Shown here piece by piece: positions 1 through 8,050 of a stretch of DNA of 15,149 bases. Under the pieces are notes generated by a model. It did not search any database. It was not told the DNA's origin and worked only from the letters and a program-made list of their open reading frames with translations. The position numbers and the translations under genes are program-made. Positions within the stretch are counted from its first letter, which is position 1; each line of letters opens with the position of its first letter. Origin of the DNA: CAYLHX01 sp964383675 (GTDB lineage Bacteria > Patescibacteriota > Gracilibacteria > UBA1369 > LOWO2-01-FULL-3); contig CAYLHX010000027.1 in assembly GCA_964383675.1 (NCBI GenBank), positions 1-15,149 on the forward strand, in the 5' to 3' direction.

Positions 1-25
1 CTCCTTTCTACAAAAACGACCTCCT
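1..25 (-). promoter_or_regulatory. Probable ribosome-binding site of a minus-strand gene beyond the left edge
   Basis: Read on the minus strand, the last bases before the window edge are AGAAAGGAG (positions 9 to 1), with AGGAGG slightly upstream (25 to 20). Nothing inside the window starts from either site: the TTG after AGGAGG is followed at once by TAG. The natural reading is a Shine-Dalgarno site for a gene starting just left of position 1, probably co-oriented with tpiA. I see no convincing terminator between the tpiA stop and this site, so the two genes may share a transcript. The rest of 1-74 holds nothing else I can support. Confidence 0.35.
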
Positions 26-74
26 CATAATCTTTATTTTATTCCTGGAGCTAGCCCACGTAGGCAATAAGCCG

Positions 75-740
75 TTAGACAGCCTTAAGTCCGGAAACTA
101 AATCCATTAACACCGAATAAGGATCTTCCGCTTTGGTGACCGCAGAGGCCAAAAGTACTCCCACCGCTCCCAATGACAAGGCAATTTTCACATCATCGGC
201 ATCATTCACTCCGGCTCCCACCAAAAGTTCGCCCTCACGCACCATTTTTGCACTCCTTTCAATAATCTCCGGACTGCCTTTGGAAACCGAAATATCCCCA
301 CCGATAAGTTCCGGCGGCTCGACGGCAATCAGATCCGGACGATACTGCGAAACCTTCTCGGCCTGTTCCGGCGTGTCAGCGCAAACTACAGTAAATAATC
401 CCGCCTCACGAGCCCTCTCAATCGACCTCTCCAAAACTCCATCTTCCAATTTAAACTCCGCATGATTAAGCAAGGTTCCATACGCCCCAGCCTCCTTCAC
501 CAAATCCGGCAAAACACGCCCGGTATTACTGCCATAGCCCACAGGATCAATATGTTGAGCAAAAACCGGAATTTCAACGGCCTCTACCACAGCCCTTAGA
601 TCAAGAGCATTTACCGCCACCGCTATCGACGCACCGGTTTCTTTGGCCACCTGTTCATGAATTTTCGCCAGCTTCACCGCACTCTCCCCTGTGGCCTGTT
701 CATAAACCTTGAAGTTCACAATGATTATCGGTAGGTCCAT
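75..740 (-). CDS. tpiA: Triosephosphate isomerase, archaeal type
   Basis: This cytoplasmic glycolytic enzyme interconverts dihydroxyacetone phosphate and glyceraldehyde 3-phosphate. The 221-residue protein has the short TIM barrel typical of archaeal enzymes; usual bacterial ones are about 250 aa. Visible active-site features are Asn9 and Lys11 in VNFKVY, the electrophile His93 in LLNHAEFKL, the general base Glu141 in AVEPPELIG, and phosphate-binding glycines near GAGV (176-179) and in the GVLLAS strand (194-199). AQHID (61-65) and EPPELIG closely resemble methanogen-type sequences as I remember them. One oddity is the segment after the catalytic His. Most family members have Ser-Glu followed by basic residues there; this one has Ala-Glu-Phe-Lys. 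The ATG at 740 lies directly before the first beta strand. No Shine-Dalgarno site precedes it, only A-rich sequence. The stop is TAA. The gene is divergent from the giant-protein operon. Confidence 0.95.
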   Translation of the reverse strand: MDLPIIIVNFKVYEQATGESAVKLAKIHEQVAKETGASIAVAVNALDLRAVVEAVEIPVFAQHIDPVGYGSNTGRVLPDLVKEAGAYGTLLNHAEFKLEDGVLERSIERAREAGLFTVVCADTPEQAEKVSQYRPDLIAVEPPELIGGDISVSKGSPEIIERSAKMVREGELLVGAGVNDADDVKIALSLGAVGVLLASAVTKAEDPYSVLMDLVSGLKAV

Positions 741-776
741 ATTTTTTGATTTTTAAGAGCTTAAATTAACACAAGC

Positions 777-805
777 AATATACCTTAAAACCCTTCCCGA
801 AATAA
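777..805 (-). promoter_or_regulatory. Candidate tpiA promoter (weak)
   Basis: On the minus strand TATATT (782 to 777) could be a -10 box. It lies 17 nt downstream of a poor -35 match, TTATTT (805 to 800). It would give a 5' leader of about 30 nt before the tpiA ATG at 740. It abuts the divergent rightward promoter at 807-835, so the two polymerases could compete. The -10 is reasonable and the -35 weak, so this is only a candidate. Confidence 0.3.
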
Positions 806-806
806 A

Positions 807-835
807 TTGACGCACCGCACTAAATTTGATATAAT
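807..835 (+). promoter_or_regulatory. Sigma70-type promoter of the giant-protein operon
   Basis: TTGACG at 807-812 and TATAAT at 830-835 are separated by exactly 17 nt. The -10 is perfect and the -35 matches the consensus at five of six positions. Transcription would be expected to start near 842, leaving a leader of about 26 nt before the ATG at 868. No other strong promoter is visible before the second giant gene, so this one probably drives both. Confidence 0.82.
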
Positions 836-841
836 AACATG

Positions 842-867
842 AATATTCAAAATAAAAACAAAACAAA
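842..867 (+). promoter_or_regulatory. A-rich 5' leader without Shine-Dalgarno site
   Basis: The expected leader between the promoter and the giant 1 start is almost all A with a few C and T, and contains no GGAG-like purine motif. Initiation probably depends on an unstructured A-rich leader rather than anti-SD pairing. The tpiA, giant 2 and holA starts look similar. Confidence 0.5.
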
Positions 868-3800
868 ATGAGCGCTCAAAAATTTCTTTTCCTACTTGGA
901 AAAATACAAAAACTACCTCACTCTTTTGGCAAAGAAAAGAGGTTTATTTATTTTTCCGGACCCGGTGAAGCACCGAGTGGTGACGAAAAACCACCTGCTC
1001 CAGAAAGACCTCCTTCGGCAATTGAAGATGACAGAGAAAGGGAAAAAGCTGGTGCGAAAGATTCCAGAGATGCTGAAACCGAAGAAATCAAAAGAGACAC
1101 CCTGGATGTTGCCCCCATTGATATCGACTTTATGAAGCTCAAGGATGGCACAAAAGAGAGTCAAGAAATCTTTGATCGCTACATCGAAAAAGCTGAAGAT
1201 CTATCAGCCATCTACATTCAACACCTGATCGAATTCGCGGAAAAAAGTGAAAAAAAAGAAGCAAATTTTGAAGAAATCATTGATCTTATAGACGATAGAA
1301 AGATCACAGCTGGAGATCTTACTGAAAAATCAAAAAAAATTCTCATCGACTATTTCAAAGATGATGAGGACAATTTAGAGCTAATCATTGAAACTGCACT
1401 ATCAGGAAATGGGGTACTTTCCACAACCGAACTCTTACGAGCCTGTGACGGCAAAAAAGCATTAGTGGAAAAAATATTTGATTATGTAAAGACTCAAGAA
1501 TACAGAAAGATGTTACCAGATGATGCATATGCTGTTCTTCTAAATAATCTCAATGATAGCAATAGAAAAGAAACTATTACCTTTATTTCAGAAACAAATA
1601 AGGTTTCCCTTCTCAAACATCCTAACCTAAAAAATTCCGACAAACGCTTCCTGTTTAATGAGCTATTTAACGAGAAAGCCGGTGACTTAAGCAAAATATC
1701 TTCAGCAAATCTAGAGACATTAATCCAGTTTGCATTTTCAAATGATGAAAATAAAACAAGCCAAGAAGCAATTACCACAAACCTCAAAGCAAAGGGCAGT
1801 GAAAAAGTGATAAAAGAACTTTCAACCATTAGCGCTGTCACACTTATTAAAGAGTCCAAGGATGAACAGTTAATTGAAGCAATCATAACTGCCCTTGGGG
1901 AAAGCACCAGAAAAGAAATCCTAGCAAATCAGTTGGTGGATAACGAAACACTAAAAAAACTTTGGGAACATTCAACAGAAAAAGACTCAATGCCAGAACC
2001 AAAATCTTTGAGAGAAAAAAGAGCAGAAAAAGCAAAAGAAAAAAGCAAAGACTTTGTTGAAACAAACACCTCTGCAGAAGCAAAATTACAGACAGCCGGG
2101 TTTGAAATCAAAAGATATAAAAAAGGCGCCAGTGTAACCTTCCATATTCCGGAAGGCGGTCCCCTGAGAAGCTTTAGATATACCAGCAAATTTAAGAAAA
2201 AAATTGAAAGCTGCAAGTCAGAATTGGAGGTCAAGCTTGCTTGTTATGAACACTTACTTGGAATCATCACCAAAGATAAAAGTATCAATACCAATAGGTG
2301 GAAAATCGATGGTTTCAGAGAGTCAAATGCAGCCATGGTACAAGAAATCGCGCGCCTGGAAGCATTGATTAGCGCACGAGAAAAGGGGGATGAAATATCA
2401 GATGACGACATCGCAAGAATTAACGAAAAGGCCACACAAGATTTAACGGCAGCGGTGATTGGCAGTGAAAAAATCACAGCAGATGGAACAAAAACTACCG
2501 GAGAAATTTATGATGACTTAAGTGAAAAATGGAAAGGAACAAAAAAAGCGCCTTTCACCAAAGAAGAATTTGTTACAGCAAACGGAGGAGCAGATGCTAA
2601 ACCTGAGGGTGCGGTTATCATGCCTTTTAAGGGGTTCAGAGCAATTGAAGCCTCCGGGCCATCAGAAAAAACCAAAGAATATAGCGATATTAAAGAGCTC
2701 AGCATGTCAGAAGTTCTGCTAGATAAAGATTCGGACCAACTATTTGTTGTAGAAAATGGAATTGTATACCAGATCAATACAAAATACGGAAATCTAGTAA
2801 AGGTAGATAAAACCAGCAAAGACACTGAATCGTTTGCCAGAGTGGGAATCATCACAGCTGGGGGGAGTTTCTCACTGATTGACACAACCATAGATTCTAA
2901 ATCCACCAAAGAATTACACGAAAACTTCAGAAGCAAACAAGAAGAATTCAAACTCTCAACTCCTGAGAAGTTAAGGTTACGAAGATTTGGATTAGTACAT
3001 GAAGTATTACATCAAACAGAAGAACTTGCCTCAGAAATAGGTAAAGAAATTGGCAGAACAATCACAATCCCTCACGAAGCTACTAGTAAAACACTCAGTC
3101 CATACTCCACTCAACATCTCATATCTGTTGATGGAGAAAAAACATATTATGTCTTGGAAATAGTTGCCAAAGAGAATCTAAAATCTGAAGACAAATTCGA
3201 TATTGAAGTTGCTATCAAAAAATCCGGCGACCAATCTGTAAAGACAGAGAAATGGGATTCTGGAAAAATCAAAAGAGGGCTAAAAGAAGCTGTAGGACAA
3301 ATACCAGACCAGAGGCCAGTAGAAAATCCAGAAGCAGTTGTTAAAAAACTTGAAGAAAATGGACTAGTTCTAAGTGCAACAGAAAAATCATCCTTAGACA
3401 AACTTACAAAACACCAATTTGCGACACTTGAAAAAGCGGCGTTAGACATCAAGTACGCATTTGAAAAAGCTGACAATGCTTACGCAATTATCAACGTTCT
3501 CACTCAACATGGTCGTGAACTTGACAAAGTTTTGTCAACCTTTGACAAGGAAGATAAAAAATTTATTTCACTCTTTAATGTTAAATTCAAATTTATCAGC
3601 TCAGATACAGAATTACAGTGGCTACATGACGAAGAAGAAAATAACGGCTTTGGCAAAGAAGACGAGTTAATTAAAACAATATTAAAAATTAAGGAACAAC
3701 AACTTTCGCCTGAAGAGTATGAAAAATTTGCTGAAACAACCACTTCAAGAAACATAGAGACAAGTCGCGCAAGAGCCCGTGAAGCCAAAATCACAGATAC

Positions 3801-6800
3801 AGATTACATCTTAAAATATAGAGAGTTAACCACTAAGGCACATCAACTTAACGAAAAAATTGGTGATATGGACGGAGATGACATGGAAAAATATTGGAAA
3901 CAATTCACAGGACATCGCCGAGTTGAACAAGTAATGATGAAATACCCTTTCAACATAAAACAAGAACAAGTAAGAAACATAGCCACCACTATGATTTGTG
4001 GTGATGGGGGTTTAGACCTCAACAGCAGAATCTACTTTGAAGACATATTTGATGATATGGGTGGCTTCCCCGCCTTCCAGGCAAAACATAAAGATCTTCT
4101 CTCAAGCGACCTCCTAAAAGATGGCGATGATTTTGCAGACTACTTCCACGAACTCATGACCAAACCAGGTGGGCCAACCCCGAAAGAACAAAAGCAACTC
4201 GAAGCAATGTACACCGATATAATCGTACCTTGTTTAGAACTTTTAGAGGCCATCTCCCAAATGAAGTTCCCTGAGGGTGGAATAAAAACAGAATTAAGTG
4301 ATGATGAAAGACTACACAAAGGATTGGCCGAAGGACAAGATCAAACAATTAATGGCCTTAAATCTCTTTTCAACTATTCCGAAAAACCGGCAGGCGGATG
4401 GGATAAATTTTTAGCCTGGGCTGCAGGTCATGACAGCGAAATCACAATGTCTACAGCCAACGGAAAAATATTCCAGCTTGATGAAGGAATGTTTATGCGT
4501 TATTACAATCCGGCATCTGCACTGGACGCCTTTATCAATACTCCAACTCTATACACGCTCAACGAACAAGGAGAAAAAGTGTTAATTCCTGAAAAAGTTG
4601 TGGCTGAAGTTAACCGTATAATGAAAATCGGTTATGTTCAGCTGGTCTTGCAAGCAACTTTGAGAACAGGAAAAACCAGTGATGAAATTCAAAAAGATCC
4701 TCAATATGGTTTACAAGAAAAAGATTTTCAAATAAGCAAAGTCGAAGATCTAGCACAAATTGGGGAAAAACAATTCATAGCTTTCCAATTTGGTTTCGTC
4801 AATGAAAAAATAACAAAATTTGAAAAGAAAATCAGTGAAACAGCGGAGACACTTGGAGAAGAAGCTCCACCGGCCGTAAAAGCAATCATAGAAAAATTAA
4901 AAGGAAAAGTACCTCAGAAACAGCTGGATATAATTCAAGCAAGATTAATAGGAGTTGGTTATATGCATTTCCACAACTCTGGTGACGGCTACGAAGTTGC
5001 CGGATTTGGTTTGGGAACCGGAATTCCTATTGAAGACGGTTATACCTTGACAATAGGTGCCGGCGCCAATTTTAAAGGCGAACCTCCAGTACTTGTAGGT
5101 ATCGGTCTAGACATCGAGGTCTACAAAGATGGAACAAGCGTAATAGGCGTACAACCTCAAATATCAATCTTAGGACCATCGGTCATGCTTCATGGAACAC
5201 ATGAGATTGGCAAAGGCGTAGAATTTGGCTGGTCATTCGGACTAGGCTTATCTTGGGCTGATATGATGAGCGCCGGGGTAGGAGCAGGATTAAGCCTATC
5301 TTGGGGTAAAGCAATGCTATACGCCCAAAAAGAAAATCTTACAAAAGACGCTTTTGAGAAATCAGGACTTGGTAAAGAAGTTTGGGAAAGTTGGCATACT
5401 TTACCAAAGTACGGCACTACAGAAAATCCTGGAAAATGGGAATTAATTCAAAAACATCCTCGCTTCGCCGAGTTAAGTACGTTAATGGAAAAATACCCAG
5501 AATATCTGGACAAAGATATGCTACTAACCGGAATCACAACCTACATGAAAGATGTAGAAGCCACTGAAATTTATGACAAAATGTGGGCACTACCTCTTCC
5601 AACCGGCATCAGTGTTGGAACTGCTGCAGTCTTTACCGGCTTAGCCGTTGGTGGTCCAGCAGGACTACTGGTAGCATTCATAGGCGGTTTAAAGTGGCCT
5701 CTAGGCACGGTAACAGTATTCATTCCTCATCCAAGAGAAGAGGCTAAAATTCTAAGTCAGATCTCCAATGCTGCAATTGAAGCCAAAGTAAAACAGATCT
5801 TCGCCGACATGAAAGAAGGTAAGGTTGAGATGACCTTTCAAGAAAAAACTCCAGACATATACTATCGTCCTGGTAGTGGGCTTGGAAAAGGTATTAGAAT
5901 TGAAAATCATGAGATTGATCTTTCAGGACTTGAAACCGGCATTGAATCATACAATAAAGGTCTAAAAGAGGCCGAAGTACACCTTTCCAGAAATCCAAAA
6001 AACAATTCCGTTGAGCTACATGTGGACAACGACGACGACAAAGATGTTGAAATCCACATCGATCCTGTTTTAAAACAACTGGGATTAGTGGTTGACGATA
6101 ACAATGGAAGAATATTTATTGAGGGAAACATTGATGATCTCATTATCAGTCGTGAAAGATTCGAATTCCCAAGAAAACTGGCTGAAGGACAAGCAAGTAT
6201 CAGAGATGTGATTACCATAAGACAAGCGCGGTCTCTAAAAGGAAAACGTGATCGAATATGGATTAGTGAAAACGAAGGAGCCTTTCTAGAAAAAGTATTG
6301 GGCAGCGGCAGTAAGTATGAATGGCAGCCTGGTGCGAATATGGAAGCCGGTCAGGCCAACATCATTCGTGCAAAGGGCTACTCTGAAGGACAAATTGAGC
6401 CATCTGTTGCCGAAACCATCTCAAAATTAAAAGAAAGTAATCCAGACCTTTCCGACAGAATCGATTCAACCGTTACAGAAAAATGGACGGGGCAAATTAA
6501 AGACATGAGAGGTGTTCTTGGTACAAAAATAGAAACTGAATATCAAAAAGAACGCACTATGAACGATGCTGAGTTGACCGCTAAATTTGACACCCTGTAC
6601 AAGGATAAGGCTTTCTACAGCGAATTCGTAAAAGATACAAATTTAGGAAATCCCGACAACATAGCCAAGTTAATTCAGGAACACGGAAAAAAACATGGAT
6701 TAGAAAGTATTTCCGCTAAAGAACTGAACATGGCTGTAAGCTTCATGTTAAACGAGTGGTTCACTACCTTATACAAGGGGAACCTAGAAAAAGATTTAGG

Positions 6801-7938
6801 TGACGCAGAAAAACGTATAATTAACAAAAAATTAGTCGTTAGGTTGAAACAAGTTCGCGACTACACAGCCAAAAAATATAAAGCTGAGTTTACGGCCGTG
6901 AAATCAAAACATCCAGAATTGATTGAAAGTTCTGCAGAGGAGATGGTTAACACCATGATGCAAGATATATATGGAGACCTATTAACCCTTCTTACCAAAG
7001 AACCTCCGATTGATTTCCGAAAAGTAATGAAAGTCGGAGATTCGCTCAAAGCCGGTGATGTGCTTGTTTCGGGAACCAGAGCTAAAAAAGGAGGAAAAAC
7101 GGTTAGAGAACTTGGCAGTACGGTAAATTACGAAGAGCTTCCAAAAGATAGCAAGCTGGCTCATGCTTTCGGTTTCTTAGCCTTGAACGTGGAAAATCCA
7201 CAAGAATTCCTAAAAACTCATGGTTTGGAAAGTTTTGAAATCGGAAAAGAATATAAACTTACCGATCCCGGCATCAAAGGCGATATTGCAAAGGCACTAC
7301 TAGAAATTGCCAGCCCAATACCAGAAGAAGATATTGAGTTACTCAAAACTCCATTGGCTCTAAAAATTCTTGGCCTAGGAGCTTATCGTTTAATGGTTGA
7401 AGCCAAAGACAGCTCTATTGATGGCAAAGAAGAGCAGTACATCGCCATGACAGAGATAGCCAAAAACCCGACAAAAATTAGTGAATTCCCAGATGCGATG
7501 AAGAGATTCAGAGAATTGATCAAACGCATCAGGCAATCTCAATTGGAAGGAAAACCTTTCACAATCGAAACAACAAAAGGACTAACGGTGGTTTTAGATA
7601 TGACCAATACCAAAATCGAGACTGGTGCTTATACGAAATGTGGTAATCCAAGTTACTCATTAAGAGAACAGGGTACAATCAAAGTTCTCAAACCACATAA
7701 AGTAACTTCAGCGCTAGATGTGACTCACGAGGTAATGGACGTTGAACTATCTAAGAGACTTGTTGAATTCAGTCTATTCGCCGGCTTCAGCAGTTCAGCG
7801 CCGGAAAGAAGAAGAGAAGAACCGGAACCAGCACACGAAGGAGGTGTCGAAGGTGGCACACCTACAGCCGATGACACCACGGCACCACCAAGCGTAGGAG
7901 ATGATCTACAGGGTAGTGGCAGTTTAGGAGGTAATTAA
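868..7938 (+). CDS. Giant protein 1: 2356-aa protein of unknown function, no signal peptide
   Basis: I do not recognise this family. The ATG at 868 is the only sensible start: it lies 32 nt after the -10 box and the next in-frame Met is near residue 89. Residues about 30-90 are Pro/Glu/Lys-rich and probably disordered. Residues about 90-560 are largely charged, amphipathic helices that may form an alpha-solenoid, with a Lys/Glu-rich coiled-coil-like stretch near 380-400. A HEVLH motif lies at 711-715. Residues about 1362-1487 alternate Gly, hydrophobic and aromatic residues like beta hairpins. Residues 1580-1607 form one Gly-rich hydrophobic segment long enough to cross a membrane. The rest is mixed helix and strand, ending in a Pro/Glu/Gly-rich tail that finishes GGN. 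There are only about six Cys, unlike its partner downstream. No N-terminal signal peptide is visible. It is first in a bicistronic unit with giant protein 2. A role in building or anchoring that surface protein is inference only. Confidence 0.95.
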   Translation: MSAQKFLFLLGKIQKLPHSFGKEKRFIYFSGPGEAPSGDEKPPAPERPPSAIEDDREREKAGAKDSRDAETEEIKRDTLDVAPIDIDFMKLKDGTKESQEIFDRYIEKAEDLSAIYIQHLIEFAEKSEKKEANFEEIIDLIDDRKITAGDLTEKSKKILIDYFKDDEDNLELIIETALSGNGVLSTTELLRACDGKKALVEKIFDYVKTQEYRKMLPDDAYAVLLNNLNDSNRKETITFISETNKVSLLKHPNLKNSDKRFLFNELFNEKAGDLSKISSANLETLIQFAFSNDENKTSQEAITTNLKAKGSEKVIKELSTISAVTLIKESKDEQLIEAIITALGESTRKEILANQLVDNETLKKLWEHSTEKDSMPEPKSLREKRAEKAKEKSKDFVETNTSAEAKLQTAGFEIKRYKKGASVTFHIPEGGPLRSFRYTSKFKKKIESCKSELEVKLACYEHLLGIITKDKSINTNRWKIDGFRESNAAMVQEIARLEALISAREKGDEISDDDIARINEKATQDLTAAVIGSEKITADGTKTTGEIYDDLSEKWKGTKKAPFTKEEFVTANGGADAKPEGAVIMPFKGFRAIEASGPSEKTKEYSDIKELSMSEVLLDKDSDQLFVVENGIVYQINTKYGNLVKVDKTSKDTESFARVGIITAGGSFSLIDTTIDSKSTKELHENFRSKQEEFKLSTPEKLRLRRFGLVHEVLHQTEELASEIGKEIGRTITIPHEATSKTLSPYSTQHLISVDGEKTYYVLEIVAKENLKSEDKFDIEVAIKKSGDQSVKTEKWDSGKIKRGLKEAVGQIPDQRPVENPEAVVKKLEENGLVLSATEKSSLDKLTKHQFATLEKAALDIKYAFEKADNAYAIINVLTQHGRELDKVLSTFDKEDKKFISLFNVKFKFISSDTELQWLHDEEENNGFGKEDELIKTILKIKEQQLSPEEYEKFAETTTSRNIETSRARAREAKITDTDYILKYRELTTKAHQLNEKIGDMDGDDMEKYWKQFTGHRRVEQVMMKYPFNIKQEQVRNIATTMICGDGGLDLNSRIYFEDIFDDMGGFPAFQAKHKDLLSSDLLKDGDDFADYFHELMTKPGGPTPKEQKQLEAMYTDIIVPCLELLEAISQMKFPEGGIKTELSDDERLHKGLAEGQDQTINGLKSLFNYSEKPAGGWDKFLAWAAGHDSEITMSTANGKIFQLDEGMFMRYYNPASALDAFINTPTLYTLNEQGEKVLIPEKVVAEVNRIMKIGYVQLVLQATLRTGKTSDEIQKDPQYGLQEKDFQISKVEDLAQIGEKQFIAFQFGFVNEKITKFEKKISETAETLGEEAPPAVKAIIEKLKGKVPQKQLDIIQARLIGVGYMHFHNSGDGYEVAGFGLGTGIPIEDGYTLTIGAGANFKGEPPVLVGIGLDIEVYKDGTSVIGVQPQISILGPSVMLHGTHEIGKGVEFGWSFGLGLSWADMMSAGVGAGLSLSWGKAMLYAQKENLTKDAFEKSGLGKEVWESWHTLPKYGTTENPGKWELIQKHPRFAELSTLMEKYPEYLDKDMLLTGITTYMKDVEATEIYDKMWALPLPTGISVGTAAVFTGLAVGGPAGLLVAFIGGLKWPLGTVTVFIPHPREEAKILSQISNAAIEAKVKQIFADMKEGKVEMTFQEKTPDIYYRPGSGLGKGIRIENHEIDLSGLETGIESYNKGLKEAEVHLSRNPKNNSVELHVDNDDDKDVEIHIDPVLKQLGLVVDDNNGRIFIEGNIDDLIISRERFEFPRKLAEGQASIRDVITIRQARSLKGKRDRIWISENEGAFLEKVLGSGSKYEWQPGANMEAGQANIIRAKGYSEGQIEPSVAETISKLKESNPDLSDRIDSTVTEKWTGQIKDMRGVLGTKIETEYQKERTMNDAELTAKFDTLYKDKAFYSEFVKDTNLGNPDNIAKLIQEHGKKHGLESISAKELNMAVSFMLNEWFTTLYKGNLEKDLGDAEKRIINKKLVVRLKQVRDYTAKKYKAEFTAVKSKHPELIESSAEEMVNTMMQDIYGDLLTLLTKEPPIDFRKVMKVGDSLKAGDVLVSGTRAKKGGKTVRELGSTVNYEELPKDSKLAHAFGFLALNVENPQEFLKTHGLESFEIGKEYKLTDPGIKGDIAKALLEIASPIPEEDIELLKTPLALKILGLGAYRLMVEAKDSSIDGKEEQYIAMTEIAKNPTKISEFPDAMKRFRELIKRIRQSQLEGKPFTIETTKGLTVVLDMTNTKIETGAYTKCGNPSYSLREQGTIKVLKPHKVTSALDVTHEVMDVELSKRLVEFSLFAGFSSSAPERRREEPEPAHEGGVEGGTPTADDTTAPPSVGDDLQGSGSLGGN
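2998..3012 (+). other. HEXXH motif inside giant protein 1
   Basis: Residues 711-715 read HEVLH, preceded by hydrophobic LV and followed by QTEE. This matches the zincin zinc-binding pattern, and it is the only HEXXH in the protein. No metzincin third-ligand pattern (HExxHxxGxxH) follows, though Glu residues lie downstream in the right general range for a gluzincin. In a Glu-rich protein this long, a chance match has perhaps a one-in-ten likelihood by rough composition, so this is a lead rather than an annotation. Confidence 0.25.
4951..5328 (+). other. Gly-rich amphipathic beta-hairpin region of giant protein 1
   Basis: Residues about 1362-1487 contain successive short stretches of alternating Gly/small and hydrophobic/aromatic residues, such as VAGFGLGTGI, LTIGAGANF, GWSFGLGLSW and GAGLSLSWG, separated by polar turns. 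The pattern resembles strands of a porin-like or pore-forming barrel, or of a repetitive beta sheet. No known barrel family is recognised, and the protein lacks the signal peptide expected of an outer-membrane protein. Confidence 0.5.
5605..5688 (+). other. Hydrophobic Gly-rich putative membrane segment of giant protein 1
   Basis: Residues 1580-1607 (nt 5605-5688) are an uncharged stretch of about 28 residues rich in Gly, Ala, Val, Leu and Phe. It is followed by LKWPLG and a further hydrophobic strand, TVTVFI. It is the only strongly hydrophobic segment I see in the protein. It could be one transmembrane helix or a re-entrant hairpin. It comes about 90 residues after the Gly-rich beta region. 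Confidence 0.5.
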
Positions 7939-7975
7939 AACAAAAAGTAAAAATAAAAAAATAATAAAACAAAAA
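7939..7975 (+). promoter_or_regulatory. A-rich intercistronic spacer, no terminator or Shine-Dalgarno site
   Basis: The 37 nt between the giant 1 TAA and the giant 2 ATG contain a single G and are otherwise nearly all A with some T and two C. There is no hairpin, no GGAG-like motif and no clear -35/-10 pair. The spacing suggests co-transcription with the upstream gene and A-rich, structure-free translation initiation. Confidence 0.55.
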
Positions 7976-8050
7976 ATGAAAAACAAAATAATTACAACAT
8001 TAACAGCCCTAGTTCTCACATTGGTCGGATCAACAGCAGCCACAAGTGCC
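7976..8050 (+). other. Sec signal peptide of giant protein 2
   Basis: The N-terminus has a short basic region (MKNK) and then an uncharged hydrophobic stretch, IITTLTALVLTLVG. Small residues follow, with plausible cleavage after Ala21, Ala22 or Ala25 (TSA before Asn26). There is no Cys at the cleavage region, so this is type I signal peptidase rather than lipoprotein style. Confidence 0.85.

Noticed and set aside
45..74. Possible terminator after tpiA around the imperfect palindrome GCCCACGTAGGC
   Set aside because: The stem is short and mismatched and has no T run in the direction of tpiA transcription.
133..465. Plus-strand 110-aa frame opposite tpiA
   Set aside because: It lies wholly antisense to a well-supported gene, has no ribosome-binding site or recognisable domain, and its Ser/Pro/Thr-rich content is typical of a shadow frame.
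839..871. Ten-codon mini-frame whose TGA overlaps the giant 1 ATG, resembling a leader peptide with translational coupling
   Set aside because: Its ATG lies only four bases after the -10 box, upstream of the expected transcription start near 842, so it is probably not in the mRNA. It has no ribosome-binding site.
3868..4062. Asp-rich stretches MDGDDMEKYW and GDGGLDLNSRIYFED in giant protein 1 as EF-hands
   Set aside because: The spacing of acidic residues does not fit the 12-residue EF-hand loop.
7021..7096. Lipoyl/biotinyl-like phrase KVGDSLKAGDVLVSG in giant protein 1 (residues about 2055-2069)
   Set aside because: The phrase resembles the hammerhead turn of biotinyl-lipoyl domains, but the Met-Lys attachment motif and the rest of the barrel are not apparent. 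The motif is common in unrelated beta folds.
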